From Amycolatopsis xylanica (GTDB taxonomy: Bacteria > Actinomycetota > Actinomycetes > Mycobacteriales > Pseudonocardiaceae): DNA of 64,000 nt. Position 1 is the stretch's first letter; each line of letters opens with the position of its first letter. Positions 1 to 7,478 of this stretch are shown here, piece after piece. The notes beneath the pieces are model-generated. The model was not told the origin of the DNA. It worked only from the letters and a program-made list of their open reading frames with translations, and ran no database searches. The position numbers and the translations under genes are program-made. The stretch lies in NCBI RefSeq assembly GCF_900107045.1, contig NZ_FNON01000001.1:62001-126000 (forward strand), in the 5' to 3' direction.

Positions 1-654
1 CTTGCGGCCGGCGAACGCGGTCAGGTCCGTCGGCTTCTTTTCGACCGTGCCGCGGACCAGGATTCCCTGCTTGGCGACCAGATACGGCGACGAGTAGAGC
101 AGGCCGTAGGTCTGCACGCGCTGACAGGTCATGGTGGCGTCGGCGATGACCATGTCGACCTTGACGGCATTGCGCTTGGCGCTGTCCGCCTGGGCGCGGT
201 TCTCCTTGGTGTCAAGGGATTCGAAGCGGCTGCCGGTCGGCACGGCGACGTAGCGGATCTTCTTGGGCCGCTCTTCGGGGGCGATCGTCCCGAAGAGGGC
301 GTCGGCGATCCGCTCGGTCAGCTTGATCTCCAGCCCGTCCATCTCGCCGGTGCGGAGATCGCGCGAGCTGAGCTGCTGCAGCGTCTGGCTGACGCCGACC
401 ACCAGCTGGCCCCTGCCGCGGATGGTGTCGAAGACAGGGCCGGACGGCAAGCCACCCGCGCCTCTGGGCAGCCGGTTCGGGTTGAGGCTCTGGGGCACGC
501 CGGTGCACGTCGTCTGCGGTGCCGGCGGCGCGGTGGGGGAGAACGCGACGCCTTCGGGCACCGGACGCGGCGCCGGGCCGTGGGGCAGCGTGGGTTCGGC
601 GGGCACCGAGCAGCCCGCGGCGAGCAAGGCGAGCGCGAGGGCGAGTCGTCTCAT
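1..654 (-). CDS. glnH: GlnH-like amino-acid-binding lipoprotein (3' end outside window)
   Basis: Extracellular solute-binding protein, probably for glutamate/aspartate/glutamine, anchored to the outer face of the membrane. The N-terminus MRRLALALALLAAGC is a lipoprotein signal with lipobox LAAGC, Cys15 being the lipid-modified residue. A Pro-rich linker follows, then a type-3 binding-protein fold (QLVVGVSQTLQQLS, GLEIKLTERIADALFG, VDMVIADATMT). Its ATG overlaps the stop of the upstream membrane gene (ATGA, 651-654), so the two are translationally coupled. In mycobacteria and corynebacteria GlnH and GlnX sit with the kinase PknG and sense amino acids across the membrane; pknG would be expected just left of this window. 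The reading frame is still open at position 1. Confidence 0.82.
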   Translation of the reverse strand, partial: MRRLALALALLAAGCSVPAEPTLPHGPAPRPVPEGVAFSPTAPPAPQTTCTGVPQSLNPNRLPRGAGGLPSGPVFDTIRGRGQLVVGVSQTLQQLSSRDLRTGEMDGLEIKLTERIADALFGTIAPEERPKKIRYVAVPTGSRFESLDTKENRAQADSAKRNAVKVDMVIADATMTCQRVQTYGLLYSSPYLVAKQGILVRGTVEKKPTDLTAFAGRK

Positions 655-1940
655 CGGTACTCCGAGATCCGGGGCCAGAGACCGGCGAAGGTGGCCGCGG
701 CGGCGAGCACCATCAGCACGACGAGCGCGCCCGCGACCCCGGCCAGCGCCGACCTGGAGTCCTTGATGGACATTCGGACGTCCTCGGTCGCGGTCGCGGC
801 CACCTTGCCGAGCGCGTCGTCGAGGCCCGCGGCGAAGGTCTGCTTCTCGTTGGCGGCCGGTTTCGTGATGGCCGCGGCGGCTTCGCCATAGGTGACGGCA
901 CCCTTGCCCGCGAACGAGGTGTGCGCGTCACGCCAGCCGGTGAGCGACTTCCGCGCGTCGGACAGCGTCGCGTACTGGCCGTGGCCCGCCGGGGAATCCT
1001 GGGCTTCGCGCACCAGCTCGCCGATGTCGTCGAGTGCCTTGCTCAGCCGCTCGTGGTCGCCCAGCTGCGGGAAGATCAGGCTGCGTGCCTCGTCGCCGTC
1101 GGCGCTGCGGCCCTGCGCGCGTGCGTCGGCGACCGGCGAGATCACCTGCCGGGTCTCGTCGAGCGCGTCCGCGCTGTGCGAGGCGGCGACCAGCGACGCG
1201 ACGGCGAGCCAGCCGAAGGCGGCGACCGTGAGCACGGTGGCCGCCGCCATGCCGATGTTGAAGCGGCGCCGCGTGCGCCTGGCGACATAACGCTGGCAGT
1301 ACACCAGCACCGCGACCGCGAGCAGGCCCGCGAGCGTGGCGGCCCAGGGGAAGTCGTCGACCTCGTCCTGCGCCGCGGTGATCGCCTTCGTTTCGGCGTC
1401 GCGGACGGCGGTGGCCGCGGTCAGCATGGTGCCGCGCACGAACGCGGTCGCCTCGGTGAGGTAGGAGGTGCCGAGCGGGCGTGCCTGCTTGGCGTAGACC
1501 CAGCCCGCTTCGACCAGGCCGACGTAGACCGGGATCGAGTCCGTCAGCTCGGCCAGTTTCTGCGCGGTCACCCCGGTCGGCGCGGTGCGCGTGGCGAACC
1601 CGAGCGCGGCCGTCGCGGCGGCGATGTCGTCACGGAAGGCTTGCTGCTGGAGCGGTTCCTCGTCCCCGCTGACCAGCATCACGTTGAGCGAGGTCGCGTC
1701 GGCGGCGGCCAGCGCGCGGTAGACCTCGAGTGCGGCGGTGGTGACCGCGGCGTGCTCGGCGCCGATCTCGTCGAGCCGGTCCGCTCGGTTGCCGACGCTC
1801 AGCACCCCGACGAGGCCGGCGAGGAACGACGAAATGACCACCGCTGCGACAATGAGCGTAAGCCGACCCTCCGTTCGGCGGAAATGCGCGGCGACGAGCG
1901 ATCGGAACGACGAAATGATCTTCCACCCCTCAATGCCCAC
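651..1940 (-). CDS. glnX: GlnX-like transmembrane sensor protein
   Basis: Predicted inner-membrane protein of 429 aa with four hydrophobic segments: near residues 28-50, in the middle (FPWAATLAGLLAVAVLVYC and VLTVAAFGWLAVASLVAA, around 195-245), and at the C-terminus (ALAGVAGALVVLMVLAAAATFAG). Two extracytoplasmic helical regions lie between them. This matches the GlnX topology, which in mycobacteria relays the ligand state of GlnH to PknG. The gene ends in an ATGA overlap with the glnH-like gene. The start shown is a GTG; a purine-rich SD-like stretch (GAGGGGTGGAAG) lies a few codons inside the ORF, so the real start may be slightly downstream, as in homologues that begin near FRSLVAAHFRRTEGR. 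Confidence 0.72.
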   Translation of the reverse strand: MGIEGWKIISSFRSLVAAHFRRTEGRLTLIVAAVVISSFLAGLVGVLSVGNRADRLDEIGAEHAAVTTAALEVYRALAAADATSLNVMLVSGDEEPLQQQAFRDDIAAATAALGFATRTAPTGVTAQKLAELTDSIPVYVGLVEAGWVYAKQARPLGTSYLTEATAFVRGTMLTAATAVRDAETKAITAAQDEVDDFPWAATLAGLLAVAVLVYCQRYVARRTRRRFNIGMAAATVLTVAAFGWLAVASLVAASHSADALDETRQVISPVADARAQGRSADGDEARSLIFPQLGDHERLSKALDDIGELVREAQDSPAGHGQYATLSDARKSLTGWRDAHTSFAGKGAVTYGEAAAAITKPAANEKQTFAAGLDDALGKVAATATEDVRMSIKDSRSALAGVAGALVVLMVLAAAATFAGLWPRISEYR

Positions 1941-2176
1941 AGTGTTCGTTCGCGACGAGCTGTGACCGTACCCCAGTCATGATTTTTTGGGGACGGCATT
2001 GTCAGGTTGTTGCAATTCCGTATTTCGTTCACTCGAACGGCCGATTGTAATTGCATTGACTTGGCGCGTATTAGGGCGGCTTGCTCGCCTGGTCAGGCGT
2101 GCGCGCAAGGTTTAGTCAAGGTCGAGAGATCAGCTTGTGGTGGTACGAAATCGGACTACCACAGGAAGGTGCGGCC

Positions 2177-2225
2177 ATGCTCAAAAAGTTTAGAATGTCC
2201 GCGTTGATCGTCACCGTGGTGCTTG
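2177..2225 (+). pseudogene. Remnant of a small secreted/membrane protein gene cut off by a palindrome
   Basis: AGGAAGG at 2161-2167 is correctly spaced before ATG 2177. The first residues MLKKFRMSALIVTVVLA look like the basic and hydrophobic parts of a signal peptide. The frame then enters the family C palindrome at 2225-2275 and continues as a Ser/Arg/Pro-rich tail (RVVPLLRQMQRSC...) that looks like translated hairpin; it ends at 2354-2356 inside the family A repeat. The plain reading is a small exported-protein gene truncated by insertion or recombination at the hairpin. The alternative is a real, odd 59-aa peptide. Confidence 0.4.
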
Positions 2226-2275
2226 CGCGAGTGGTACCTCTGCTCCGTCAGATGCAGCGGAGTTGCCACTCGCGC
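2225..2275. repeat. Family C palindrome, copy 1 (GCGCGAGTGG...TGCTCCG type)
   Basis: Left arm at 2225-2247 (GCGCGAGTGG, then TACCTCTGCTCCG) pairs imperfectly with the right arm at 2258-2275 (CGGAGTTG, then CCACTCGCGC). The same arms recur at 22103-22153 and, more diverged, at 19982-20033. Confidence 0.7.
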
Positions 2276-2340
2276 GGACTACAGTTCCCTGATCCGAGCT
2301 TGATCGCGCAGCGAGGGTCTCCCTCACCCGGGCTAAAGGG

Positions 2341-2388
2341 GGTCGTGAGTGTTTAGGCCGGTTAGAACCGGCCGCAGCACTCACGACC
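2341..2388. repeat. Family A palindrome, copy 1; probable terminator
   Basis: Outer arms GGTCGTGAGTG / CACTCACGACC enclose inner arms GGCCGGTT / AACCGGCC. AAAG/CTTT-type pairing extends the stem outward to about 2333-2394, so the stem touches the TAA stop (2392-2394) of the reverse-strand gene that ends here. Its position fits an intrinsic terminator. Close relatives are at 19732-20098 (split), 26660-26716, 36133-36196, 44814-44859 and, degenerate, at 49932-49960. Confidence 0.78.
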
Positions 2389-2391
2389 TCT

Positions 2392-3438
2392 TTAGGGCGC
2401 TTCTGCGGATGGGGGCTTGGGCTCGTCGTTGGTCCACTCGGCCGAGAGCACGACCTGGACCAAGGAATTGATGGGGCTGGAGCCTGGCGGAACGGTCGTT
2501 TTGAATTCGTAGCTCAGCAGTTTGCCGGTGGTCGTGTCGACGATGAGCCGCACCGGGCCCTCGTTGCGGCCCTTCTCGGGGTCGATGGTGAGCGCCATTC
2601 CAGGCCTGCCCTCGGGATCCGTGGCAGGGCCTTCGGAGCGGACTCCGTCGAGACCGGCCAGCATCCGGAACAAGCCGGCGCGGGCCTCGGGACGGATCGG
2701 GAATTCCGACAGCAGGTAGGTGGCGAACCGGATGAGCCAGGCTTCGCCGTCGATCCGCGGGTCGAGCGGTTTGCCGAGAAAAAAGCTCTTGAGCTGATCG
2801 GGGTCGGCGGGCAGGGAGTTCATTTCCTGCCTGGTCAAATACAAGCGTTCCCCGTTCGGGCCGACACCGTAGCCGAGGACTTCCTCGCGGTTGACCTCAC
2901 CGAAACGCGGCTCGCCCGCCCCCAGCACGATTACGGTGATGCCGTCGCGTGCGGTGATCTGGGCAGGTGAGCCCTGACGTTTCCAGGCTTCCACGTCGGA
3001 CGGCTTCGTCGGCTTCGAGCCCAGGTTGACGGTGCCGCCGAAATCCGGGGCGGCCGGGTCGGCCGCCACCCAGTTCTCGCTGAGGATGCGCGTGCTGGTC
3101 TGGTAGAAATCCGGCGCGTTGCCGACGTCGGACTCCGCGACATCGAGCTTGCGTGAGCGGTAGAACCGGCCTGACGTCGCCGGTTCCTTGGCGGCCTGGG
3201 TGGCGGCGACCAGCAGCACCTCGCGGCCGGAGAGCGGGCCCGCGGGCTTGGTGTCCGCGACCACCACGACCCCGGCGACCACGGCCGCGCCGATCGCCGC
3301 CGCCAGCATGGCCCGCCTGCCGATACGCGGGCTCGCGGGTTTCGCGTTGAACACGCGGGCCCGTGCCTGGGCGACCACCGACGGGTCGGGGGCCGCTGCG
3401 GGCGGGAAAAGACGGCGGATTTCTTCGAGGTCGTTCAT
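2392..3438 (-). CDS. CU044_5270-family membrane protein (ECF sigma partner)
   Basis: A 348-aa protein with a short cytoplasmic N-terminus (MNDLEEIRRLFPPAAAPDPSV), one membrane segment (residues about 43-62, RRAMLAAAIGAAVVAGVVVVAD) and a long extracytoplasmic domain. This layout is typical of the actinobacterial CU044_5270 family, which is commonly encoded directly after an ECF sigma factor and is thought to act as its membrane partner or anti-sigma factor. The start overlaps the sigma gene stop by four bases (ATGA, 3435-3438). The gene ends at a family A hairpin. No enzyme motif is visible; the anti-sigma role is inferred from context. Confidence 0.7.
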   Translation of the reverse strand: MNDLEEIRRLFPPAAAPDPSVVAQARARVFNAKPASPRIGRRAMLAAAIGAAVVAGVVVVADTKPAGPLSGREVLLVAATQAAKEPATSGRFYRSRKLDVAESDVGNAPDFYQTSTRILSENWVAADPAAPDFGGTVNLGSKPTKPSDVEAWKRQGSPAQITARDGITVIVLGAGEPRFGEVNREEVLGYGVGPNGERLYLTRQEMNSLPADPDQLKSFFLGKPLDPRIDGEAWLIRFATYLLSEFPIRPEARAGLFRMLAGLDGVRSEGPATDPEGRPGMALTIDPEKGRNEGPVRLIVDTTTGKLLSYEFKTTVPPGSSPINSLVQVVLSAEWTNDEPKPPSAEAP

Positions 3439-3971
3439 GACTGTGACTCCAGGGAAGTGCGGACTTTGCGGCGGGCTCGGCTCAGGCGGGAACAGACGGT
3501 CCCGTAGGAAATGCCGAGTGCGGCCGCGACCTGGTCGTAGGTCAGCTCCGCGAGTGCGATGAGCAGCAAGACGTCGCGGTCGCCCGCGGACAGCCCGGCG
3601 AGCGCGCGGGCGAGTGGTTCGCGCAGGTCCTGGGCGCTGACCCGGGCGATGGCGGCGTCCTCGTGGCCGAGTACGGCGGAGGAGGCGTCGAGCCTGGTCA
3701 GTGCGCGGTAGCCGCGGATCTCGGAACGGCGGTGGCGGCGCATGAGGTTGCTGGCGATGCCGTACAGCCAGGCCCGGTGGTCGCCGCGCGCCGGGTCGAA
3801 CCGGTCGCGGGTGCGGTAGGCGACGAGGAACGTCTCGGAAGCCACGTCATCGGCTATGTCGACTCCCAGTCGTCTAGCGACATAGCCGTGGATCTCCGCG
3901 AAATGCCGGTCGAACACCACCTCGAAGGCGTCCGGTGGCGATTCCGCTTTCGCGTCGGGTGGAGCTGTCAT
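3435..3971 (-). CDS. ECF-family RNA polymerase sigma factor
   Basis: Sigma-70 family protein of 178 aa. Region 2 is seen as DDVASETFLVAYRTRDRF with the DNA-melting segment HRAWLYGIASNLMRRHRR; region 4 is the helix-turn-helix LTYDQVAAALGISYGTVCSRL. I chose ATG 3971 (MTAPPDAKAESPPDAF...) because GAGGAG lies 6 nt upstream; the frame is open to 4022 without another good start. It is translationally coupled to the following membrane protein, which supports a sigma/anti-sigma pair. The target promoter cannot be deduced from the window. Confidence 0.85.
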   Translation of the reverse strand: MTAPPDAKAESPPDAFEVVFDRHFAEIHGYVARRLGVDIADDVASETFLVAYRTRDRFDPARGDHRAWLYGIASNLMRRHRRSEIRGYRALTRLDASSAVLGHEDAAIARVSAQDLREPLARALAGLSAGDRDVLLLIALAELTYDQVAAALGISYGTVCSRLSRARRKVRTSLESQS

Positions 3972-4062
3972 GCAGCACTCCTCGGTCGTGCGCCCACCGG
4001 CCTGTCCGGTGGGCGCCGTCAACCGTTCTTGCCCGAAGCGATCTTCACCCTTCTCGATCGGC

Positions 4063-4881
4063 TCAGATCGGGTTGAAGTGGCCGAGCGGGGCGGTGCAGA
4101 ACGGGCCGCCGAGCCACTCGCCGCCGCTGGGCAGCGGCTTGTCCTTGAGCTGCTCGGCGTAGACCTCGGCGTTGTCGAGCGACTTGTAGCCCAGCGACTC
4201 GGCCTCGGTCAGCGAGTAGAGGCGGCGGGTGTTGTCCGAGACGCCCCAGATCAGCTTGTAACCGGGGGAGGGCGCCGAAAGGCAGGCCTCGAACAGGCGC
4301 GCGCCGTCGTCGGGGGAGAGCCAGGTGACCAGGCCGCGCGGGCCGAGCACCAGCGGTGACTCGAAGCAGGAGCCGATGCGGATCGCGATCACGTCCATGC
4401 CGAAGCGGTCGTGGTAGAGCGAGCCGAGCGCTTCGATCGCGGCCTTGCTGACGCCGTAATAGGTGTCGGGGCGCGGCGAAGAGTCGGCCGGGTGACCGCC
4501 TTCTGGAGTCTCGTCCACGCGGCGGAAACCGACGGAGTGGTTGCTGGAAGCCAGGATGACGCGCTGGATGCCCGCCTTCTGCGCGGCGTCTAGCACGACC
4601 TGGGTGCCGTTGATGTTGACGTCGAGGGTGGCTTCCCACGAGTTCTCGCGGCTGTGCCCGCCGAGGTGGATGAGCGCGTCGACGCCCTCGCAGGCCTTGG
4701 CCATCGCGTCGGGATCGGTGACCGAGCCGGTGACGATCTCGACCGCTTCGCCGTCCGCTGCCGGGGTCTGCTCCGCGAGGTCGAGCAGGCGCAGCACCCG
4801 GCCTGCCTTGGCCAGGCGCGGGCGCATCAGGGTGCCGACGATCCCCGCGGATCCGGTGATCAGGACGCGCTGGTCTGCCAT
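4063..4881 (-). CDS. udh: Uronate dehydrogenase (NAD-dependent epimerase/dehydratase family)
   Basis: Predicted to oxidise D-glucuronate or D-galacturonate to the aldarolactone with NAD+, the first step of the oxidative uronate pathway. The 272-aa length fits the family. The Rossmann motif GSAGIVG is near residue 11, and the catalytic pair is in YYGVSKAAIE, with a Ser-rich stretch before it (ILASSNHSVGFRR). RIGSCFESP and WLSPDD are also typical of bacterial Udh. AAGGA precedes the ATG. The gene lies downstream of the IclR regulator on the same strand, separated by a family B double hairpin, and diverges from the operon carrying the dehydratases for its product, which strongly supports the assignment over a generic sugar epimerase. 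Confidence 0.85.
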   Translation of the reverse strand: MADQRVLITGSAGIVGTLMRPRLAKAGRVLRLLDLAEQTPAADGEAVEIVTGSVTDPDAMAKACEGVDALIHLGGHSRENSWEATLDVNINGTQVVLDAAQKAGIQRVILASSNHSVGFRRVDETPEGGHPADSSPRPDTYYGVSKAAIEALGSLYHDRFGMDVIAIRIGSCFESPLVLGPRGLVTWLSPDDGARLFEACLSAPSPGYKLIWGVSDNTRRLYSLTEAESLGYKSLDNAEVYAEQLKDKPLPSGGEWLGGPFCTAPLGHFNPI

Positions 4882-4913
4882 GAGGTTTCCTTCTCGCTCG
4901 TGGTGTGTGAGGA

Positions 4914-4973
4914 CCGGGATAAAGCGGGCTTTATCCCGGGGAAAGCACCCGGGGTAAAGCCCGCTTTATCCCG
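4914..4973. repeat. Family B palindrome pair, copy 1
   Basis: Two back-to-back palindromes, each with arms GGGATAAAGC / GCTTTATCCC (the second has GGGGTAAAGC), are joined by a short AAAGCAC spacer. The two units are also inverted relative to each other, so the block can fold as one long stem or as two hairpins. It lies between the iclR stop and the udh start. The same double block recurs at 14718-14768 and 40244-40304, with a single unit at 56264-56287. Confidence 0.8.
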
Positions 4974-4974
4974 C

Positions 4975-5790
4975 TTAGCGGATACCCGCTCGCCTTAGTC
5001 TCTGGCCGAGCTCCGCCGTGGTCTCGGCCAGCAGCTCGCCGACGCGGCGGACGTCTTCGTCGGTGACCTGGCCGACCGGCATCGAGCAGCTCATCGCGTC
5101 GGTGCCGGGGATGCGGTACGGGATCACCGCGGCGACACAGCGGACGCCGAGGCTGCCTTCCTCGAGCTCGGACGCGTACCCGCGCTCGCGCGTGGCCGCG
5201 CATTCGGCGTGCAGCGCGTCGAGGCTGGTGATGGTGTTGGGGGTGAGCGCGGCGAGCTGATGCGGCATCAGCTCGTTGATCTCGTCGTGGGTGAGCTCGG
5301 CGAGCAGCGCCTTGCCCAGCGCGGTGGCGTGGGCGGGCAGCGTACGGCCGACGCGGGAGACCAGATGGGTGGACCTGGTCGACTCGCGGGTCTCCAGATA
5401 GACGACCTCGGTGCCGTTGCGGCGCGCGAAGTGGGCGGTGAGTCCCGTCTTCTCCCTGACGAGCTCCAGCGCCTCCGTGGCGAACGGCACCACCGGGTCA
5501 CGATCGAGATACGCCGTGCCGCAGATCAGCGCGCGGACGCCGAGGCGGTAGCGCGCGGTGTTGGCGTCGGCTTCGAGCCAGCCTGCCTCGAGCAGTGTCT
5601 TGAGCAGTCCGTGCAGGCTCGACCTGGGGAAACCGGTGCGGGTGTGCAGGTCGGACAGCGACAGCCACACGTCGTTGGCCGCGAAAGTCTCGATCAAGTC
5701 GATCGCGCGGCGGGCCGATTTGACCCCCGCGTTGTCACTGGTGGCACCCGCCGGGCTACCCGCTGCCGGGATTGCGACCTTTTGCGGCAT
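4975..5790 (-). CDS. IclR-family transcriptional regulator
   Basis: A 271-aa regulator with an N-terminal winged helix-turn-helix (RRAIDLIETFAANDVWLSLSDLHTRTGF..RSSLHGLLKTL, residues about 27-75) and a C-terminal IclR effector domain (LRVGRTLPAHATALGKALLAEL-like segment, then GSLGVRCVAAVIPY). I chose ATG 5790 (MPQKVAIPAAG) because AGAAGGAG lies 10 nt upstream. It diverges from the symporter/aldarate operon, and the shared gap carries several palindromic GTTC/GAAC half-sites. It probably controls the uronate genes in response to a uronate or aldarate intermediate; whether it represses or activates is not visible. Confidence 0.85.
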   Translation of the reverse strand: MPQKVAIPAAGSPAGATSDNAGVKSARRAIDLIETFAANDVWLSLSDLHTRTGFPRSSLHGLLKTLLEAGWLEADANTARYRLGVRALICGTAYLDRDPVVPFATEALELVREKTGLTAHFARRNGTEVVYLETRESTRSTHLVSRVGRTLPAHATALGKALLAELTHDEINELMPHQLAALTPNTITSLDALHAECAATRERGYASELEEGSLGVRCVAAVIPYRIPGTDAMSCSMPVGQVTDEDVRRVGELLAETTAELGQRLRRAGIR

Positions 5791-5844
5791 CTGGGCCTGC
5801 TCCTTCTGGTCGTTGACAGGTGACTTGGGCCATATTAGCGTCCC

Positions 5845-5904
5845 GAACAACGTTCTTATGGATGAACATAATCACTATAACAGACTCCGTTCACGGATGT
5901 GAAC
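5845..5904. promoter_or_regulatory. Probable IclR operator cluster in a divergent promoter region
   Basis: Three overlapping or adjacent inverted repeats share GAAC/GTTC half-sites: GAACAACGTTC at 5845-5855, GTTC-N8-GAAC at 5852-5867, and the perfect GTTCACGGATGTGAAC at 5889-5904. The stretch is AT-rich compared with its surroundings (ATAATCACTATAA, 5868-5880), which suits a -10 region. The last palindrome lies just before the SD of the symporter gene. Confidence 0.6.
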
Positions 5905-5921
5905 AACGAGAGGGGTCAGCG

Positions 5922-7433
5922 GTGCATTTGCTCGACTGGATCATGGTGTCCGCGTACTTCGTGTTGATGGTGGCGATCGGCTTCTGGTCACACAGCCGGA
6001 TCTCCACGGTCAGCGACTTCTTCACGGCAGGCGGGAAGATGCCGTGGTGGCTGGCAGGCATCTCCCATCACATGTCCGGCTACAGCGCGGTGCTCTTCGT
6101 CGCGTACGCGGGTGTGGCGTACACGGACGGCATCACCGTCTACTTCTGGGGCATGGCCTCCATCGGTATCGGTGTCGGCATCGGGTCCTGGCTCTTCGCG
6201 GCCCGGTGGAACCGGCTGCGCTCGAAGCTGGGTGTCTCCTCGCCGCTGGAGTACCTGGCCAAGCGCTACAACGTGCCGACCCAGCAGGCGCTCGCGTGGA
6301 GCGGCAGCCTGCTGAAGATCTTCGACATCGCCGCCAAGTGGTTCGCGGTCGCGACGATCCTCAACGTCTTCGCGGGCGTCCCGTACACCTGGGGCATCAT
6401 CATCACCGGCACGATCACGCTGATCTACTGCACCGTCGGCGGTCTCTGGGCCGACGCGCTCACCGACTTCGGCCAGTTCGTCATCCAGGCCATCGCCGCG
6501 ATCGTGATGCTCTGGGTCGTGCTCGCCAAGCTCGGCGGCATCTCGGGCCTGTGGACCATGTGGGGCAAGCTGCCCCCGGCGCACCTCAACCCGACCACGG
6601 CGAAGTTCACCACCATCGTGTTGCTGGTCTACGTGCTGGTGAAAACGCTGGAGTACAACGGAGGCATGTGGAACCTGGCGCAGCGCTACATGGCCGCGCC
6701 GAACACCCATGAGGCCAAGCGCGGCGCCCGGCTCTCCTCGGTGCTGTACCTGCTGTGGCCGCTGGTGATGATGTTCCCGATGTTCGCCGCCCCGCTGCTG
6801 ATCCCCGGCATCAAGAACCCGAACAACGCGTACGCGATCATGACCACCACGTTCCTGCCGCCCGGCCTGATCGGGCTGGTGCTGGCCGGCATCTTCTCGC
6901 ACACCATGGCGATGGTCTCCTCCGACGCGAACGCGATCTCGGCGGTCATCACCCGCGACATGATGCCGGTGCTGTGGAAGAAGGCGCGCCGGTTCACCGA
7001 GGCGCAGGGCCTGCTCGCCGCCCGGGTCACCACCGTCGTGTTCGTCGTGCTGACCATGATCGTCGCCACGCAGGCGCCGAAGCTCGGTGGCGTGCTCACG
7101 ATCGTCGTGCAGTGGGTGGCCGCGCTGATGGGCCCGATCTCGGTGCCGCTGCTGCTCGGCCTGCTGCCGTGGTTCCGCCGCTCGGGTTCGCGTGCCGCGC
7201 TCATCTCGTGGGCGGGCGGCCTGCTGGCCTACGCGCTGGCCTACTACGGCTTCAACGCCTCGCTCGCGGTGACGGTCTCGCTGCCGATCCTGGTCTCGCT
7301 GGCGCTCTACATCGGACTCGGCGCGCTCCTGCCGGAGCGCAACGCCGTGACCGACGAAATCATCGACACGATCGACCAGGCGGACGAGGTCGAGTCGGAC
7401 AAACCGAAGGAGGGTTCGGCCGTTCCCGCATAA
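5922..7433 (+). CDS. Sodium:solute symporter family transporter (probable uronate/aldarate uptake)
   Basis: SSS-family integral membrane protein of 503 aa with about 13 hydrophobic segments, starting VHLLDWIMVSAYFVLMVAIG. The conserved SSS stretch DFFTAGGKMPWWLAGISHHMS follows the first helix. I chose GTG 5922 because GAGAGGGG precedes it by about 7 nt; an upstream ATG at 5820 would run through the operator region. The C-terminus is hydrophilic and acidic. It is the first gene of the operon that makes aldarate-degrading enzymes, so its substrate is inferred to be a uronate, an aldarate or an unsaturated oligouronide; the sequence alone does not give specificity. Confidence 0.85.
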   Translation: MHLLDWIMVSAYFVLMVAIGFWSHSRISTVSDFFTAGGKMPWWLAGISHHMSGYSAVLFVAYAGVAYTDGITVYFWGMASIGIGVGIGSWLFAARWNRLRSKLGVSSPLEYLAKRYNVPTQQALAWSGSLLKIFDIAAKWFAVATILNVFAGVPYTWGIIITGTITLIYCTVGGLWADALTDFGQFVIQAIAAIVMLWVVLAKLGGISGLWTMWGKLPPAHLNPTTAKFTTIVLLVYVLVKTLEYNGGMWNLAQRYMAAPNTHEAKRGARLSSVLYLLWPLVMMFPMFAAPLLIPGIKNPNNAYAIMTTTFLPPGLIGLVLAGIFSHTMAMVSSDANAISAVITRDMMPVLWKKARRFTEAQGLLAARVTTVVFVVLTMIVATQAPKLGGVLTIVVQWVAALMGPISVPLLLGLLPWFRRSGSRAALISWAGGLLAYALAYYGFNASLAVTVSLPILVSLALYIGLGALLPERNAVTDEIIDTIDQADEVESDKPKEGSAVPA

Positions 7434-7478
7434 CGGGGGCGGTGCGAACACCAGGAAACACAGGGAGAGTCGAAATAC

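Larger units (their letters stand above)
1941..2391. other. Intergenic region with hairpins and a gene remnant
   Basis: This gap of about 450 bp holds no intact gene. It contains the upstream region of the glnX-like gene, a 9-bp imperfect stem-loop at 2134-2161 (TGTGGTGGT / ACTACCACA, 10-nt loop), a remnant ORF with a good ribosome binding site at 2177, a family C palindrome at 2225-2275 and a family A palindrome at 2341-2388. The stem-loop lies immediately before the AGGAAGG sequence of the remnant. Confidence 0.6.
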
